Shown: positions 1 through 8,119 of the stretch, piece by piece
How positions within the stretch are numbered: the stretch's first letter is position 1
How the letters are laid out: every line of letters starts with the position of its first letter
Origin: Syntrophosphaera sp035450685
Lineage (GTDB): Bacteria > Cloacimonadota > Cloacimonadia > Cloacimonadales > Cloacimonadaceae
Assembly: GCA_035450685.1 (NCBI GenBank)
Contig: DAOTNF010000003.1
Location: 74,252-138,251, forward strand
Direction of reading: 5' to 3'
Length of the DNA: 64,000 bases
Position numbers and translations under genes: made by a program
The notes under the pieces: model-generated
Database searches by the model: none
The model's input: the letters and a program-made list of their open reading frames with translations, nothing else
What the model was told of the DNA's origin: nothing

Positions 1-1484
1 TCGCCATTGTCATCGTAGAAATAGATCCGATGCTCGCTCAGGTAGGGAAAGAGCCGGAAATATGCACCCCAAAGGTCGCCAAAGTTCTTTACAACATCCA
101 GATTTACTTCAGTGCGCCCACCCAGGGTGAGGCCTGCCTGCAATTTGGAGTTTTTCAGCAGCATGTTGTTAAGCTGCAACACAGCCCCCACATTAAGTTT
201 TTCCTCTGTGGTGTAGCTGGTATTTAGCAGCAGATGCTTTCTTGGATTCTCCTGCTGGTGGATGATCAGGCGGTAACCCTTCTCTGTCCTATTCAGAACT
301 GGATATAATACTTTAAAAACCTGGGAATTCCAGGCTGTTTCGCTGGCTGCGATCAACTCTTCAACAGAGTACTTCTCGTTTCTCTCCAGACCAAGATAAT
401 CTCGTACCTTGGCAGAGCTTACGTGCTGGTTGCCCCGGCTTTCGATATTAACTATCTTATAATTCTTTTCAAATTGATGTTCTGGTGGTTTGTTAAATAC
501 ATATCCCTCTGAGATAAGGACCTGCTTAAAGCTGAGAATCTGGTCAAGATGCTCTCTGGCATACGTTTCGCCGAAGTCTATGATCTTTCTGATTTTCTTA
601 AAGTCCGTGGAGGAATACTCTTCCATCAAGGGATCGATCAACAGGTCGCAATCGCTCTGTCCCTCATCCAGATTCCGGGTAATGCCGATATTGATGGTCT
701 GATCAATCACATCCACCAGATCAACCAACTGCTCTCTGGATCTTAGGGCTGAATTGACTTTGATTCCCAAGACCCTGTCCACGCCAGATTCTCGCAAAAT
801 GGGGGCAGGCAGGTTCTGAGATATTCCTCCGTCGATATAGAAGCGCGACCCCACAGAAAGCGGTTCGATCAGGCTGGGGACAGATATTGAAGCTCTGATA
901 GCCTGCATCAGGGAACCATCCCGAAAGACAACCGGTTCCCCTGTCACCAAATCCGTGGCTATGCAGACAAAGGGTATGGGAAAAGAATCAAAATCAGGGT
1001 ATTCGGCGGCTGCCAGAAAGAACCTGGCAAACTCCAGATTTATTTTGTTACTTCCGTAGATTCCGGACGGCAGACGTGGATACCAGCGGTCGTCCATCTC
1101 CAAAACAAGATTACCATAGGGTGCCCAGCGTTTCTCTCCTATGTAAAGGTCGTGGCGCGTGAAACGGACATTGAGGAGTTCTGAGACATCGATATTAACC
1201 AGGTGGTCTTCAATCTCCTGGGCAGAGTAACCCAGAGCATATAAACCGCCTATCATTGCCCCAATGCTGGTTCCGGAGATGTAATCGGGATAGATGCCAT
1301 TCTCCTCCAAGACTTTCAGAATCCCGATCTGAGCAAATCCCCGCGCTCCTCCTCCACTCAGGGCATAGCCGAGCTTCTTTGCTTCAAGCCTGGGCAAAGC
1401 CAAAAGCAGGAAAACAAACAGAGCAATTAGACAGGCAGTTTTGTCAAATCTGACTCTATTCGCTTGGATCTCCCGGATTGACAT
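1..1484 (-). CDS. Patatin-like phospholipase with POTRA / surface-antigen C-terminus (partial, runs off window)
   Basis: The minus-strand frame stays open to the window edge (about 494 codons), so the C-terminus is missing. The ATG at 1484 gives a leader with a hydrophobic core ending near LEA, then the patatin oxyanion motif GGGARG, the nucleophile elbow GTSIGA and the catalytic Asp in IDGG. These form the Ser-Asp dyad of RssA/YchK/PlpD-type phospholipases. After the roughly 290-residue patatin domain comes a POTRA-like segment (EELIAASETAWNSQ...) and the beginning of what looks like an Omp85/BamA-like barrel (LNLDVVKNFGD region). This is the PlpD-type layout of an outer-membrane-anchored lipase. 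The start overlaps the end of the upstream LiaF-like gene by 29 bp, which indicates cotranscription. The family call is firm. The barrel is inferred because most of it lies outside the window. Confidence 0.85.
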   Translation of the reverse strand, partial: MSIREIQANRVRFDKTACLIALFVFLLLALPRLEAKKLGYALSGGGARGFAQIGILKVLEENGIYPDYISGTSIGAMIGGLYALGYSAQEIEDHLVNIDVSELLNVRFTRHDLYIGEKRWAPYGNLVLEMDDRWYPRLPSGIYGSNKINLEFARFFLAAAEYPDFDSFPIPFVCIATDLVTGEPVVFRDGSLMQAIRASISVPSLIEPLSVGSRFYIDGGISQNLPAPILRESGVDRVLGIKVNSALRSREQLVDLVDVIDQTINIGITRNLDEGQSDCDLLIDPLMEEYSSTDFKKIRKIIDFGETYAREHLDQILSFKQVLISEGYVFNKPPEHQFEKNYKIVNIESRGNQHVSSAKVRDYLGLERNEKYSVEELIAASETAWNSQVFKVLYPVLNRTEKGYRLIIHQQENPRKHLLLNTSYTTEEKLNVGAVLQLNNMLLKNSKLQAGLTLGGRTEVNLDVVKNFGDLWGAYFRLFPYLSEHRIYFYDDNG

Positions 1485-2001
1485 AAGTGGTGTCCGCCTG
1501 GGCTGTTTCCTTTCTGGTGGCTTGCTTATAGGCAAATTCAATTTTACCAAAAACGGCGCTTGCTTCGATGGAAACCCTTCCTTTGGGATAGACCTGTGTT
1601 GAATCCGGCTTGCGGGGCACTTCTACCGAACCAAACACCGAAGTGGATTCGAAATCAAACTCAATATCTTCTGGCAATAACACGTAAGCAGAGCCAAAAA
1701 CAGCCGTCAGTTCCAAAGGTCTTGAATCAACGCTGATACCCGTGAGGTCGATAGTTTGCGAGGAAAACACCACAGAGTGTTCCGTGCTGCCTGTGGTGTA
1801 CACCCCAGATCTTGTTGAGCGCGTGCGGATGCTGCATGAACCTCCGACCAGAAGCCTGACGCCAAACAGGATAATAACAATGGCAATAAACATCTTCACC
1901 AGAGGCAGGTTCACTCCAACCTGTTTTAGAATTATCGAAAGGCCAAGCAGGACGATTAATATCCCCCAAAAGGCTGGTCCAAACAGGAAATTCATTTTCA
2001 T
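1456..2001 (-). CDS. LiaF-like / DUF5668 membrane protein
   Basis: 181 residues. Two closely spaced hydrophobic helices (about residues 7-27 and 32-54) are followed by a soluble beta-rich domain with repeated FGS-type turns (LTAVFGSAYV, STSVFGSVEV, ASAVFGKIEF). This resembles the C-terminal domain of LiaF/YvqF 'cell-wall-active antibiotics response' proteins, which in Firmicutes regulate envelope-stress kinases. No LiaRS-like two-component system lies nearby, so no signalling role can be assigned. The start has a doubled AAGGAG ribosome site, and a second ATG two codons later is equally possible. The gene is 11 bp after purL and overlaps the patatin gene, so it sits inside an operon. Confidence 0.7.
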   Translation of the reverse strand: MKMNFLFGPAFWGILIVLLGLSIILKQVGVNLPLVKMFIAIVIILFGVRLLVGGSCSIRTRSTRSGVYTTGSTEHSVVFSSQTIDLTGISVDSRPLELTAVFGSAYVLLPEDIEFDFESTSVFGSVEVPRKPDSTQVYPKGRVSIEASAVFGKIEFAYKQATRKETAQADTTYVNPGDPSE

Positions 2002-2011
2002 CTCCTTCTCC

Positions 2012-4222
2012 TTAGTTTATTGTTAGAGCCTGTTCCCAGGCTTTCATGAGACTGTGAACGGGCAGATCGATATGATCGTTGACCTTGAAGGCTCCACTGT
2101 CGCTTACCACACCCAGCAAAGATACAGGAGTGTCGTGTAGCGCGCATAAAGCTTCAATCTCATTCTGTTTATCCTGATTAAAACTGATAACGATCCGGCC
2201 TCCGGATTCTCCAAAGTATTCGCAACTTGGGCGACATCCAAGTTCAAAACCAAGCTCCACGCCCAGGGGATCAGTCCCAAAACACGATTCAGCAACGGCT
2301 ACAAGCAGACCTCCTTCGGAAACATCGTGCGCGGAGTTGATCAATCCCTTTTCCTGTAATTGCAAAATGAGATCAATCAGACGTTTTTCCTTTTCCAAAT
2401 CAATTCTTGGAACCTGACCGGAGACGAGACCATGCATTGTTTGCAGATATTGAGACGCTCCCGTTGAACAACAAGGCTCACCCAGCAAGGCAATCAGGTC
2501 TCCGCTCTGTTTAAAGAACTGGTTGCTCACACGGCTGGCATCCTCGATCAAGCCAAGCATTCCGATTACGGGGGTTGGCCAAACCGCAGCCTTGGGACTT
2601 TCATTGTAGAAAGAGACATTGCCGCCGGTGACGGGAGTCTCCAAAGCAATGCAGGCGGCAGACATGCCACGTATAGCCTCGGCAAAGGTCCAATACACTT
2701 CCGGTTTGTATGGGTTGCCGAAGTTCAGGCAGTTGGTGATGGCCACAGGTTTGGCACCGCTGCAGGCTACATTCCTGGCCGCCTCGACCACTGCGGCCTT
2801 GGTACCCTCAAAAGGATCAAGGTAACAATGACGGGCGTTGCAGTCTGTTGCCAGGGCTATGGCTTTTTCCGTGCCTTCGATCTTGACCACGGCGGCGTCG
2901 CTGCCCGGTTCCACCGTCGTGCCAACCAGCACCATGTGGTCATACTGGCGATATACCTCCCGCTTGGAAGCTATATTGGGTTCAGCCATTAGCTTGAGCA
3001 AGGCTTCCTGATAGGAGTCTGGCTCTGGCAAGGACGCGGGATCGAATTGCTTTGCTTTGCCTATATATTCAGGGATTTTCGTTTCCCTGGTATAGACAGG
3101 TGCAGAACCTCCCAAGACCAGTGTCTCGGCTGGTATCTCAGCAAGGACTTCGCCATCCATGCGCACGCGGAGCATTTTATCCTCGGTCACCCGACCGATG
3201 ATGGCGGCATCCAGATCCCATTTATGAAAGATGGACTGGATCAAATCAAAATTCTGCGGTTCCACAATCAAAAGCATGCGTTCCTGCGATTCCGAGAGCA
3301 TGATCTCATAGGGGGTAATGCCCACTTCCCGTTGGGGAACCTTTTCAATATCGAGTTCTATTCCCACTCCACCCTTGCCAGCCATTTCAGAACTTGAGCA
3401 GGTAAGGCCGGCCGCGCCCATATCCTGGATGCCCACGACAAGCCCGGCATGTATCACTTCCAAAGTGGCTTCCAGCAGGAGTTTCTCATAAAAAGGATCA
3501 CCCACCTGGACAGCCGTTCGCATGGAGGCAGATTCATCGCTTAGATCGACTGACGCGAAGGTGGCGCCGTGAATTCCGTCTCTGCCTGTCTTTGCCCCCA
3601 CATAAACCACCAGATTGCCAACTCCTTTGGCGGCGGATTTAGCGATCTGATCATGTTTCAACACACCCACAGCCATTGCGTTTACCAGGGGATTTCCCTC
3701 ATAGGAGGCGTCAAAAAACACTTCCCCGCCAACTGTGGGAACTCCGAAACAATTGCCGTAATCCGCGATTCCCCTCACCACTTCTTTGATCAGATGCCTG
3801 ACCTGGGGATTGTTGGGGTCTCCAAAACGCAGGGAGTTCAGTGCGGCAATCGGCCTCGCACCCATCGTGAAGATATCGCGCAGAATTCCACCCACTCCTG
3901 TGGCGGCGCCATGATAGGGTTCCAACGCCGAAGGATGGTTGTGGCTTTCGATCTTGAAGCAGATAGCCAGACCGTCGCCGATATCCACCACACCGGCATT
4001 TTCCTCGCCAGCCTTGGCAAGCATGAATTTTCCTTCTTTGGGAAGCGTCTTGAGCAGCCGGATGGAATTTTTATAGCTTGCATGCTCACTCCACATAACG
4101 CTGAAGATACCCAGTTCCACATAGCTGGGCTCCCGGCCCAGGATATTGAGGATCATATCGTATTCTTCCGCGGACAAATTGTGTTCGGCAATGAGTTCTG
4201 GTGTAATCGGTATCTTTTGCAT
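2012..4222 (-). CDS. purL: Phosphoribosylformylglycinamidine synthase subunit PurL
   Basis: 736 residues, the usual length of the 'small' PurL that works with separate PurQ and PurS. It catalyses the ATP- and glutamine-dependent conversion of FGAR to FGAM in purine synthesis. The family signature ESHNHPSALEPYHGAATG with GGILRD is near residues 90-120. The protein has the tandem AIRS/PurM-like fold, with a second catalytic half containing DCNARHCYLDPFEG. No glutaminase domain is present, as expected for this type. purQ and purS are not in this window. The start at 4222 follows AAAGGAC. The gene follows the YrdC-phosphatase fusion by 10 bp. Confidence 0.96.
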   Translation of the reverse strand: MQKIPITPELIAEHNLSAEEYDMILNILGREPSYVELGIFSVMWSEHASYKNSIRLLKTLPKEGKFMLAKAGEENAGVVDIGDGLAICFKIESHNHPSALEPYHGAATGVGGILRDIFTMGARPIAALNSLRFGDPNNPQVRHLIKEVVRGIADYGNCFGVPTVGGEVFFDASYEGNPLVNAMAVGVLKHDQIAKSAAKGVGNLVVYVGAKTGRDGIHGATFASVDLSDESASMRTAVQVGDPFYEKLLLEATLEVIHAGLVVGIQDMGAAGLTCSSSEMAGKGGVGIELDIEKVPQREVGITPYEIMLSESQERMLLIVEPQNFDLIQSIFHKWDLDAAIIGRVTEDKMLRVRMDGEVLAEIPAETLVLGGSAPVYTRETKIPEYIGKAKQFDPASLPEPDSYQEALLKLMAEPNIASKREVYRQYDHMVLVGTTVEPGSDAAVVKIEGTEKAIALATDCNARHCYLDPFEGTKAAVVEAARNVACSGAKPVAITNCLNFGNPYKPEVYWTFAEAIRGMSAACIALETPVTGGNVSFYNESPKAAVWPTPVIGMLGLIEDASRVSNQFFKQSGDLIALLGEPCCSTGASQYLQTMHGLVSGQVPRIDLEKEKRLIDLILQLQEKGLINSAHDVSEGGLLVAVAESCFGTDPLGVELGFELGCRPSCEYFGESGGRIVISFNQDKQNEIEALCALHDTPVSLLGVVSDSGAFKVNDHIDLPVHSLMKAWEQALTIN

Positions 4223-4232
4223 AGTCCTTTAA

Positions 4233-5351
4233 TTAATTGAACGTTAGTTCTCTTTTTTTGATCTTTACGATCAGGCGCTTGATGCGGTCTTCGATCATGG
4301 CGAAGGTTTTTCGATAGTTGTTAAACTCTGATCCATAGGGGTCGGCAATATCGCCCGTTTCCCCCACGATTTCGTTGAGAGTGAAAATCTTGCGTGCAGC
4401 TTCCGGTTGTTGTTTTATCATATAATCGCGTTGCCGTTCTTCCATGGTCAGGATCAACCTGCATCCATTGACCATTTGCGCCGTGACCTGCTTGGAAACG
4501 TGATCCCGCGCCTCTTCAATGCCCATGTCCAGCAACAGTTGCTTGGAGCTTTCCGAGATAGGATGGCCGCCTTCAATCAGACCGCAGGAATCTCCGGCAT
4601 AGCTAAGCTCTTCTTGTAATACATAATGGTTGAACAGCTTTTCTGCAATGGGGCTGCGACAGATATTGGCCGTGCACACAAAGAGTATGGTGGGTTTTTC
4701 GAAGGCTTTTTTGACCTCGTAAAAGGGAATGGACTTTTCCCGCAGGCATTTGAGCTCATCCAGCCCACTCTGATTCTTTTCTTCGTGGCTGTCCACATAT
4801 TCCACGATCGTTGATGCCTGCCATTCTTTGTCATAAATGTCGGGAGAGGGTATGACCCCATAATCGAACCAGTCACCAAAAATGCCGATTATCCTTTTCA
4901 GATCAGACTCCGGTGGCAGACTGGCGATATTGATGCTGGTGCTTATCATAGGTTCATCAAGCTGTTCCAAAAAGTAGCGCAACAGACCATCATGAGGCAC
5001 CCTGAACGCCACTTTGCCATCCACTGCCACATGCTCAAACCTTGGATCGCCACATTTGAAGACAACGGTCAGATTTCCTGGCCAATATTGCTCCAACAGG
5101 GGATGCAAGCGTTCAGGGATATAGATACTGTGCACCTTAAACCAGTCTATGTGAGGCAGCAGCACAATCAGTCCCTTGTTATCGCTACGTTGTTTCTGCT
5201 TCAGAATGCGCTGTATGGCATCACGAGAAGACAGGCGGCAGCCAATGCCAAACATTCCCCCCGTGTAGTGCAGAATCGTCTTGTCTGCAAAGTTTTCTTT
5301 GCGAAAGGTCCTGTCCAGCTTGCGAACTGACGGATTCTTAATCAATATCAT
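4233..5351 (-). CDS. Fusion: YrdC/Sua5-like domain + low-molecular-weight protein tyrosine phosphatase
   Basis: 372 residues in two modules. Residues about 20-200 resemble YrdC/Sua5/TsaC, the enzyme that makes threonylcarbamoyl-AMP for tRNA t6A. Visible features are YTGGMFGIGC, KQKQRSDNKG, WPGNLTVVFK and PMISTSINIA. Residues about 222-372 are a low-molecular-weight phosphatase: the P-loop CTANICRS (CX5R) is at about 227 and the general-acid motif DPYG is near the C-terminus. The KxR...S/T-x-N residues of the YrdC active site appear at least partly kept, so the module may be active. Genes for both families can be neighbours in bacteria, but a single chain is unusual. It sits between the EnvC-like gene and purL with gaps of 17 and 10 bp. 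Confidence 0.85.
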   Translation of the reverse strand: MILIKNPSVRKLDRTFRKENFADKTILHYTGGMFGIGCRLSSRDAIQRILKQKQRSDNKGLIVLLPHIDWFKVHSIYIPERLHPLLEQYWPGNLTVVFKCGDPRFEHVAVDGKVAFRVPHDGLLRYFLEQLDEPMISTSINIASLPPESDLKRIIGIFGDWFDYGVIPSPDIYDKEWQASTIVEYVDSHEEKNQSGLDELKCLREKSIPFYEVKKAFEKPTILFVCTANICRSPIAEKLFNHYVLQEELSYAGDSCGLIEGGHPISESSKQLLLDMGIEEARDHVSKQVTAQMVNGCRLILTMEERQRDYMIKQQPEAARKIFTLNEIVGETGDIADPYGSEFNNYRKTFAMIEDRIKRLIVKIKKRELTFN

Positions 5352-5368
5352 CGCGTGTTCCTCAGATT

Positions 5369-6472
5369 CTATTCAAGATATGAAAGGGGGTTGACAGCCT
5401 TGCCATCTTTGCGCAATTCAAAATGCAATGACGGCTGGGATGCCGAGCCGGTAGCCCCGGACTTGGCAATTTGCTGGCCTTTTTTCACACTTGCGCCCTT
5501 GCTTACCAAAAGCTCGTTATTATAGGCGTAAACCGTAAAGAACCCGTTTTTGTGGTCAATGATCACCAGTTTCCCCTGACCGCCGTAACTGCCTGAAAAA
5601 ACCACCTCCCCTTTGTCGGCGGCAACAACCGGTGTCCATTCCGGAGCAGCTATCTCTATGCCGTTACAGACCACGGAAGTGCCATATGAGCGGGTTTCCT
5701 CGCCAAATTGTCTGATAATCCTGCCTTTCAGAGGCCAGGCTATGGTTCTGGCGCTGAATTTGTAGGATGCCGGTTCACTGTCGTCTGTCCTGGATGTCAG
5801 TCTGCTGATCAAAGACTCGAGCTCTGCCGCGTCCTTTCTAAGGCGAGCTATTTGATCGCGCATCTTTTGCTGTTCTCTGGTCAACCTTTTGTTTTCGCTT
5901 TCCAGGTTTCTCACATCGCGATCAAGTCTTTGGATTGTTGTGGTTTTGCTGCGCACATCCTGCAACACGAGCTTGTGTTCGGTGCTTTTCCGCTCTTTTT
6001 CAATGGTCAGGTTTCCCTGAACCACGCCCAGATTATCCAGTTTGTTTCTGGTCTGAGTGCTCATCAGCGCCAGATAATGCTGATCGCGATGGCGCAATTT
6101 GTTTGTTCTGCTGGCCAGGTCACGCCGGATCAGCGCGGAAATCTGATTGTTTTGCAGGCTGTTCAAATCCCTGATCTGCTCCTCGACCGTGCGCAATTCG
6201 CTGGAAACCAGGTTCAGCATGTCTCTCTTTTCTTTTTCCTGCCGTTGAGAAACCTTCAGTTCTGCGTCTGTCTTTTTCTTTGTGCTTTGCGCGCTTTGTA
6301 TGCGTGACTGATTCTGGGTTTTCTTTTTCTCACTCTGCTGCACCTTTTTCTCCGCAGACTGGAGATCTTTCTTCAGTTTATCGAGCTGCTTCATCTTGTC
6401 GCTCAACTCATCCGCGTTTAGCGTGAGTGCAAACAGCAAGGCCAGAATTATGGTTATTAATCTATTTTTCAT
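5369..6472 (-). CDS. EnvC-like coiled-coil protein with degenerate LytM/M23 domain
   Basis: 367 residues. A signal peptide (ending about LNA, residue 20) precedes a long heptad-rich coiled coil (about 22-230, dense in K/Q/E) and a C-terminal LytM/peptidase M23 fold (about 255-367). This is the architecture of EnvC/NlpD murein-hydrolase activators that switch on amidases at the division site. The zinc ligands are mostly missing: the first His...Asp site reads CNGIEIA, and the usual His-x-His site keeps only the last His (SLHFEL), with YAYN where active enzymes have H. It is therefore probably a regulator and not an endopeptidase. It is the first gene of the minus-strand series reaching the window edge. 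Confidence 0.85.
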   Translation of the reverse strand: MKNRLITIILALLFALTLNADELSDKMKQLDKLKKDLQSAEKKVQQSEKKKTQNQSRIQSAQSTKKKTDAELKVSQRQEKEKRDMLNLVSSELRTVEEQIRDLNSLQNNQISALIRRDLASRTNKLRHRDQHYLALMSTQTRNKLDNLGVVQGNLTIEKERKSTEHKLVLQDVRSKTTTIQRLDRDVRNLESENKRLTREQQKMRDQIARLRKDAAELESLISRLTSRTDDSEPASYKFSARTIAWPLKGRIIRQFGEETRSYGTSVVCNGIEIAAPEWTPVVAADKGEVVFSGSYGGQGKLVIIDHKNGFFTVYAYNNELLVSKGASVKKGQQIAKSGATGSASQPSLHFELRKDGKAVNPLSYLE

Positions 6473-6710
6473 ATCGATGCACCTAATACTCTTCTAATTA
6501 ACCATATTGAAAACACGCCCCTCAGTGTCAATGCAATTCTGTGTTAAGCCCCGATATCGGTGGATATTTTACAACAGGGAGAGAGCTTCTGATGAAACAA
6601 AGTTCTGATTCACCCGCGGCTACCCCAGGCAGGGAAGGACAAACTCCTTTATCAAAAGCCTTTTTACAGATCGAACAGCTAAACCTATCTATTCTGATTC
6701 AAATGGCCTC

Positions 6711-6803
6711 ATACGCTCATGACTCATTGATCACTAATTGATCGCTGACCAATCGCCCAACCGATTATCGTTCGGACATCAATGGGCGTTCAATACATAG
6801 TCA
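6711..6803 (+). repeat. Family C dispersed repeat, copy 1 (TGATCGCT units)
   Basis: It starts CATACGCTCATG and carries successive roughly 10-bp units of the ATTGATCRCT type, then GACCAATCGCCC, GGACATCAATGGGCGTTCAA and TCAGG. Related copies are at 27081, 43263 and, inverted, 63355. All lie between genes. Confidence 0.6.
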
Positions 6804-6894
6804 GGGAATGAGGAGAACATGACGAAAATCTTCTTAATGTATTGGAAATATTGACGTGGAAAGGTGGTAAGGTTCCCCCGAAACAAGCACCTCA

Positions 6895-7083
6895 GTCTAA
6901 AAACAATCGGCATCATTTGCTTGACAATCGCATAAATAATCCTATATAATCCGCAAAATGCTTCATAGCTCCGTCCTTCGCTGCTACTGGCTTTGGTGCC
7001 ATCATCCTTAGGTCATCCCTCACCGGGTTAAGGATGACCTAAGGAAGATATAGACTTAACCTCAGCATGCAAATGAGAGGGAA
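6895..7083 (+). repeat. Family A dispersed repeat, copy 1 (with perfect hairpin)
   Basis: The left part (GTCTAAAAACAATCGGCATC...ATAATCCGCAA) matches copy 2 at 18708. The core CTTCATA...TTTGGTGCCATCATCC is shared by all copies. Inside is a perfect 14-bp inverted repeat, TCCTTAGGTCATCC (7005-7018) and its complement (7032-7045), around a 13-nt loop. The right end (CAAATGAGAGGG) is shortened compared with copies 2-4. Confidence 0.7.
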
Positions 7084-7089
7084 ATATAA

Positions 7090-7113
7090 AAGCCATCCCC
7101 GAAAGGATGGCTT
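7090..7113 (-). terminator. Rho-independent terminator of secDF
   Basis: On the minus strand, AAGCCATCC and GGATGGCTT form a 9-bp stem around a short loop, followed by TTTATATTT. It lies about 25 bp beyond the secF stop codon. Confidence 0.75.
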
Positions 7114-7136
7114 CATCGTTTAACATTTGAATAATG

Positions 7137-8108
7137 TTATTTCTTTCTGGTGAGCTTCTGAACGGCTTTCTTCTCTTCCACTGCGGTTACCTTGTAGGTA
7201 TCCACCACCAGGCCGGAAGCGAGGAAAATGGAACCCAGGGTGCCAACGATGATACCGAGGGAGATGGCCAGGGCAAAGTCGTGCAACACCGCTCCGCCAA
7301 AGAAATAGAGCGAAAGCGCGGTGATAAGAGTTGTGCCAGCCGTGAGAATTGTTCTGCTCAGGGTTGTGTTGATGGCGCGGTTGAACACTTCCTTCACAGG
7401 GTCTTTACGGTAGATCTTGAGATCTTCGCGGATGCGGTCGAAGACCACTATCGTATCGTTGATACAATAACCCACAATGGTCAGCAGGGCAGCGATGATC
7501 TGCATGGTAATTTCTTTTCCGGTCAGCGCGAACACTCCCAGGACGAAGATAACGTCAAAAGCAAGGGCCAGGATGGCCATCAAGCCGAAGGTGAACTCGA
7601 AACGGATCCAGATGTAAATGATCATCAGAATCAGGGCGATAACCACCGCCAGGATCGAGTTGGCCCTCATTTCGGAACCGGCCTTTTGACCCACGGTGTT
7701 CACTTCCAGGATCACTTCGCTTTCGATGTCTCTGCCGGCGGTGTATTCCTGCAGTTCCCTGCTCACTATTTCCGCAAGCTCAGCTTTGGTATCTTCCAGA
7801 TTCTTGGTCGATTTCATCTTGAGTTGGAAAATGGCATTGCTTTCCGGACCCACAAACTGGATTTCGGCATCATCAAATCCATTTTCGCTCATAACGGAGC
7901 GCAGTTTATCTATGGCCAGAGGCTTTACGTTCGGGCTTTTTGGATTCATATTAAGTGTGGCGGCAATTCCGCCTGTAAAGTCGATACTCCAGTTCAAGCC
8001 TTTGAAAACCAGTCCGCCGACCGATATCAGCAACATAATAATGGCGATCACATAGGCGATCTTGCGGTTTTTGATGAACTGGAAGTTTGCGTTTTTGAAT
8101 AATCTCAT
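7137..8108 (-). CDS. secF: Protein translocase subunit SecF
   Basis: SecF works with SecD as the proton-driven motor that pulls exported proteins through SecYEG. The protein (323 residues from the ATG at 8108) has a first membrane helix at about 15-35, a periplasmic P4-type domain, and five further helices. It carries the SecF motif SIDFTGG and the late block YCINDTIVVFDRIRE. I prefer the ATG at 8108, preceded by AGGGGG at a good distance, over an in-frame TTG at 8123. With this start there is an 11-bp gap after secD. The Lys/Arg-rich tail is unremarkable. Confidence 0.95.
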   Translation of the reverse strand: MRLFKNANFQFIKNRKIAYVIAIIMLLISVGGLVFKGLNWSIDFTGGIAATLNMNPKSPNVKPLAIDKLRSVMSENGFDDAEIQFVGPESNAIFQLKMKSTKNLEDTKAELAEIVSRELQEYTAGRDIESEVILEVNTVGQKAGSEMRANSILAVVIALILMIIYIWIRFEFTFGLMAILALAFDVIFVLGVFALTGKEITMQIIAALLTIVGYCINDTIVVFDRIREDLKIYRKDPVKEVFNRAINTTLSRTILTAGTTLITALSLYFFGGAVLHDFALAISLGIIVGTLGSIFLASGLVVDTYKVTAVEEKKAVQKLTRKK

Positions 8109-8119
8109 CTTTGACCCCC

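Larger units (their letters stand above)
6473..7088. other. Gene-free region holding repeat families C and A
   Basis: No credible protein or RNA gene is seen here. The region separates the start of the EnvC-like gene from the 3' end of secF. It contains a family C repeat near 6711-6803 and a family A repeat at about 6895-7083. The 65-residue frame at 6541-6741 runs into the repeat, has no homology I recognise and is not called. Confidence 0.6.

Noticed and set aside
3569..4240. 223-codon plus-strand frame opposite purL
   Set aside because: Shadow of purL; no family features.
6541..6741. 65-codon frame in the envC/secF gap
   Set aside because: It runs into a family C repeat and lacks any homology or conserved motif.
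7134..8102. Long plus-strand frame (322 codons) opposite secF
   Set aside because: It is a complementary shadow of a clear SecF gene, with H/Q/D-rich composition and no motif.
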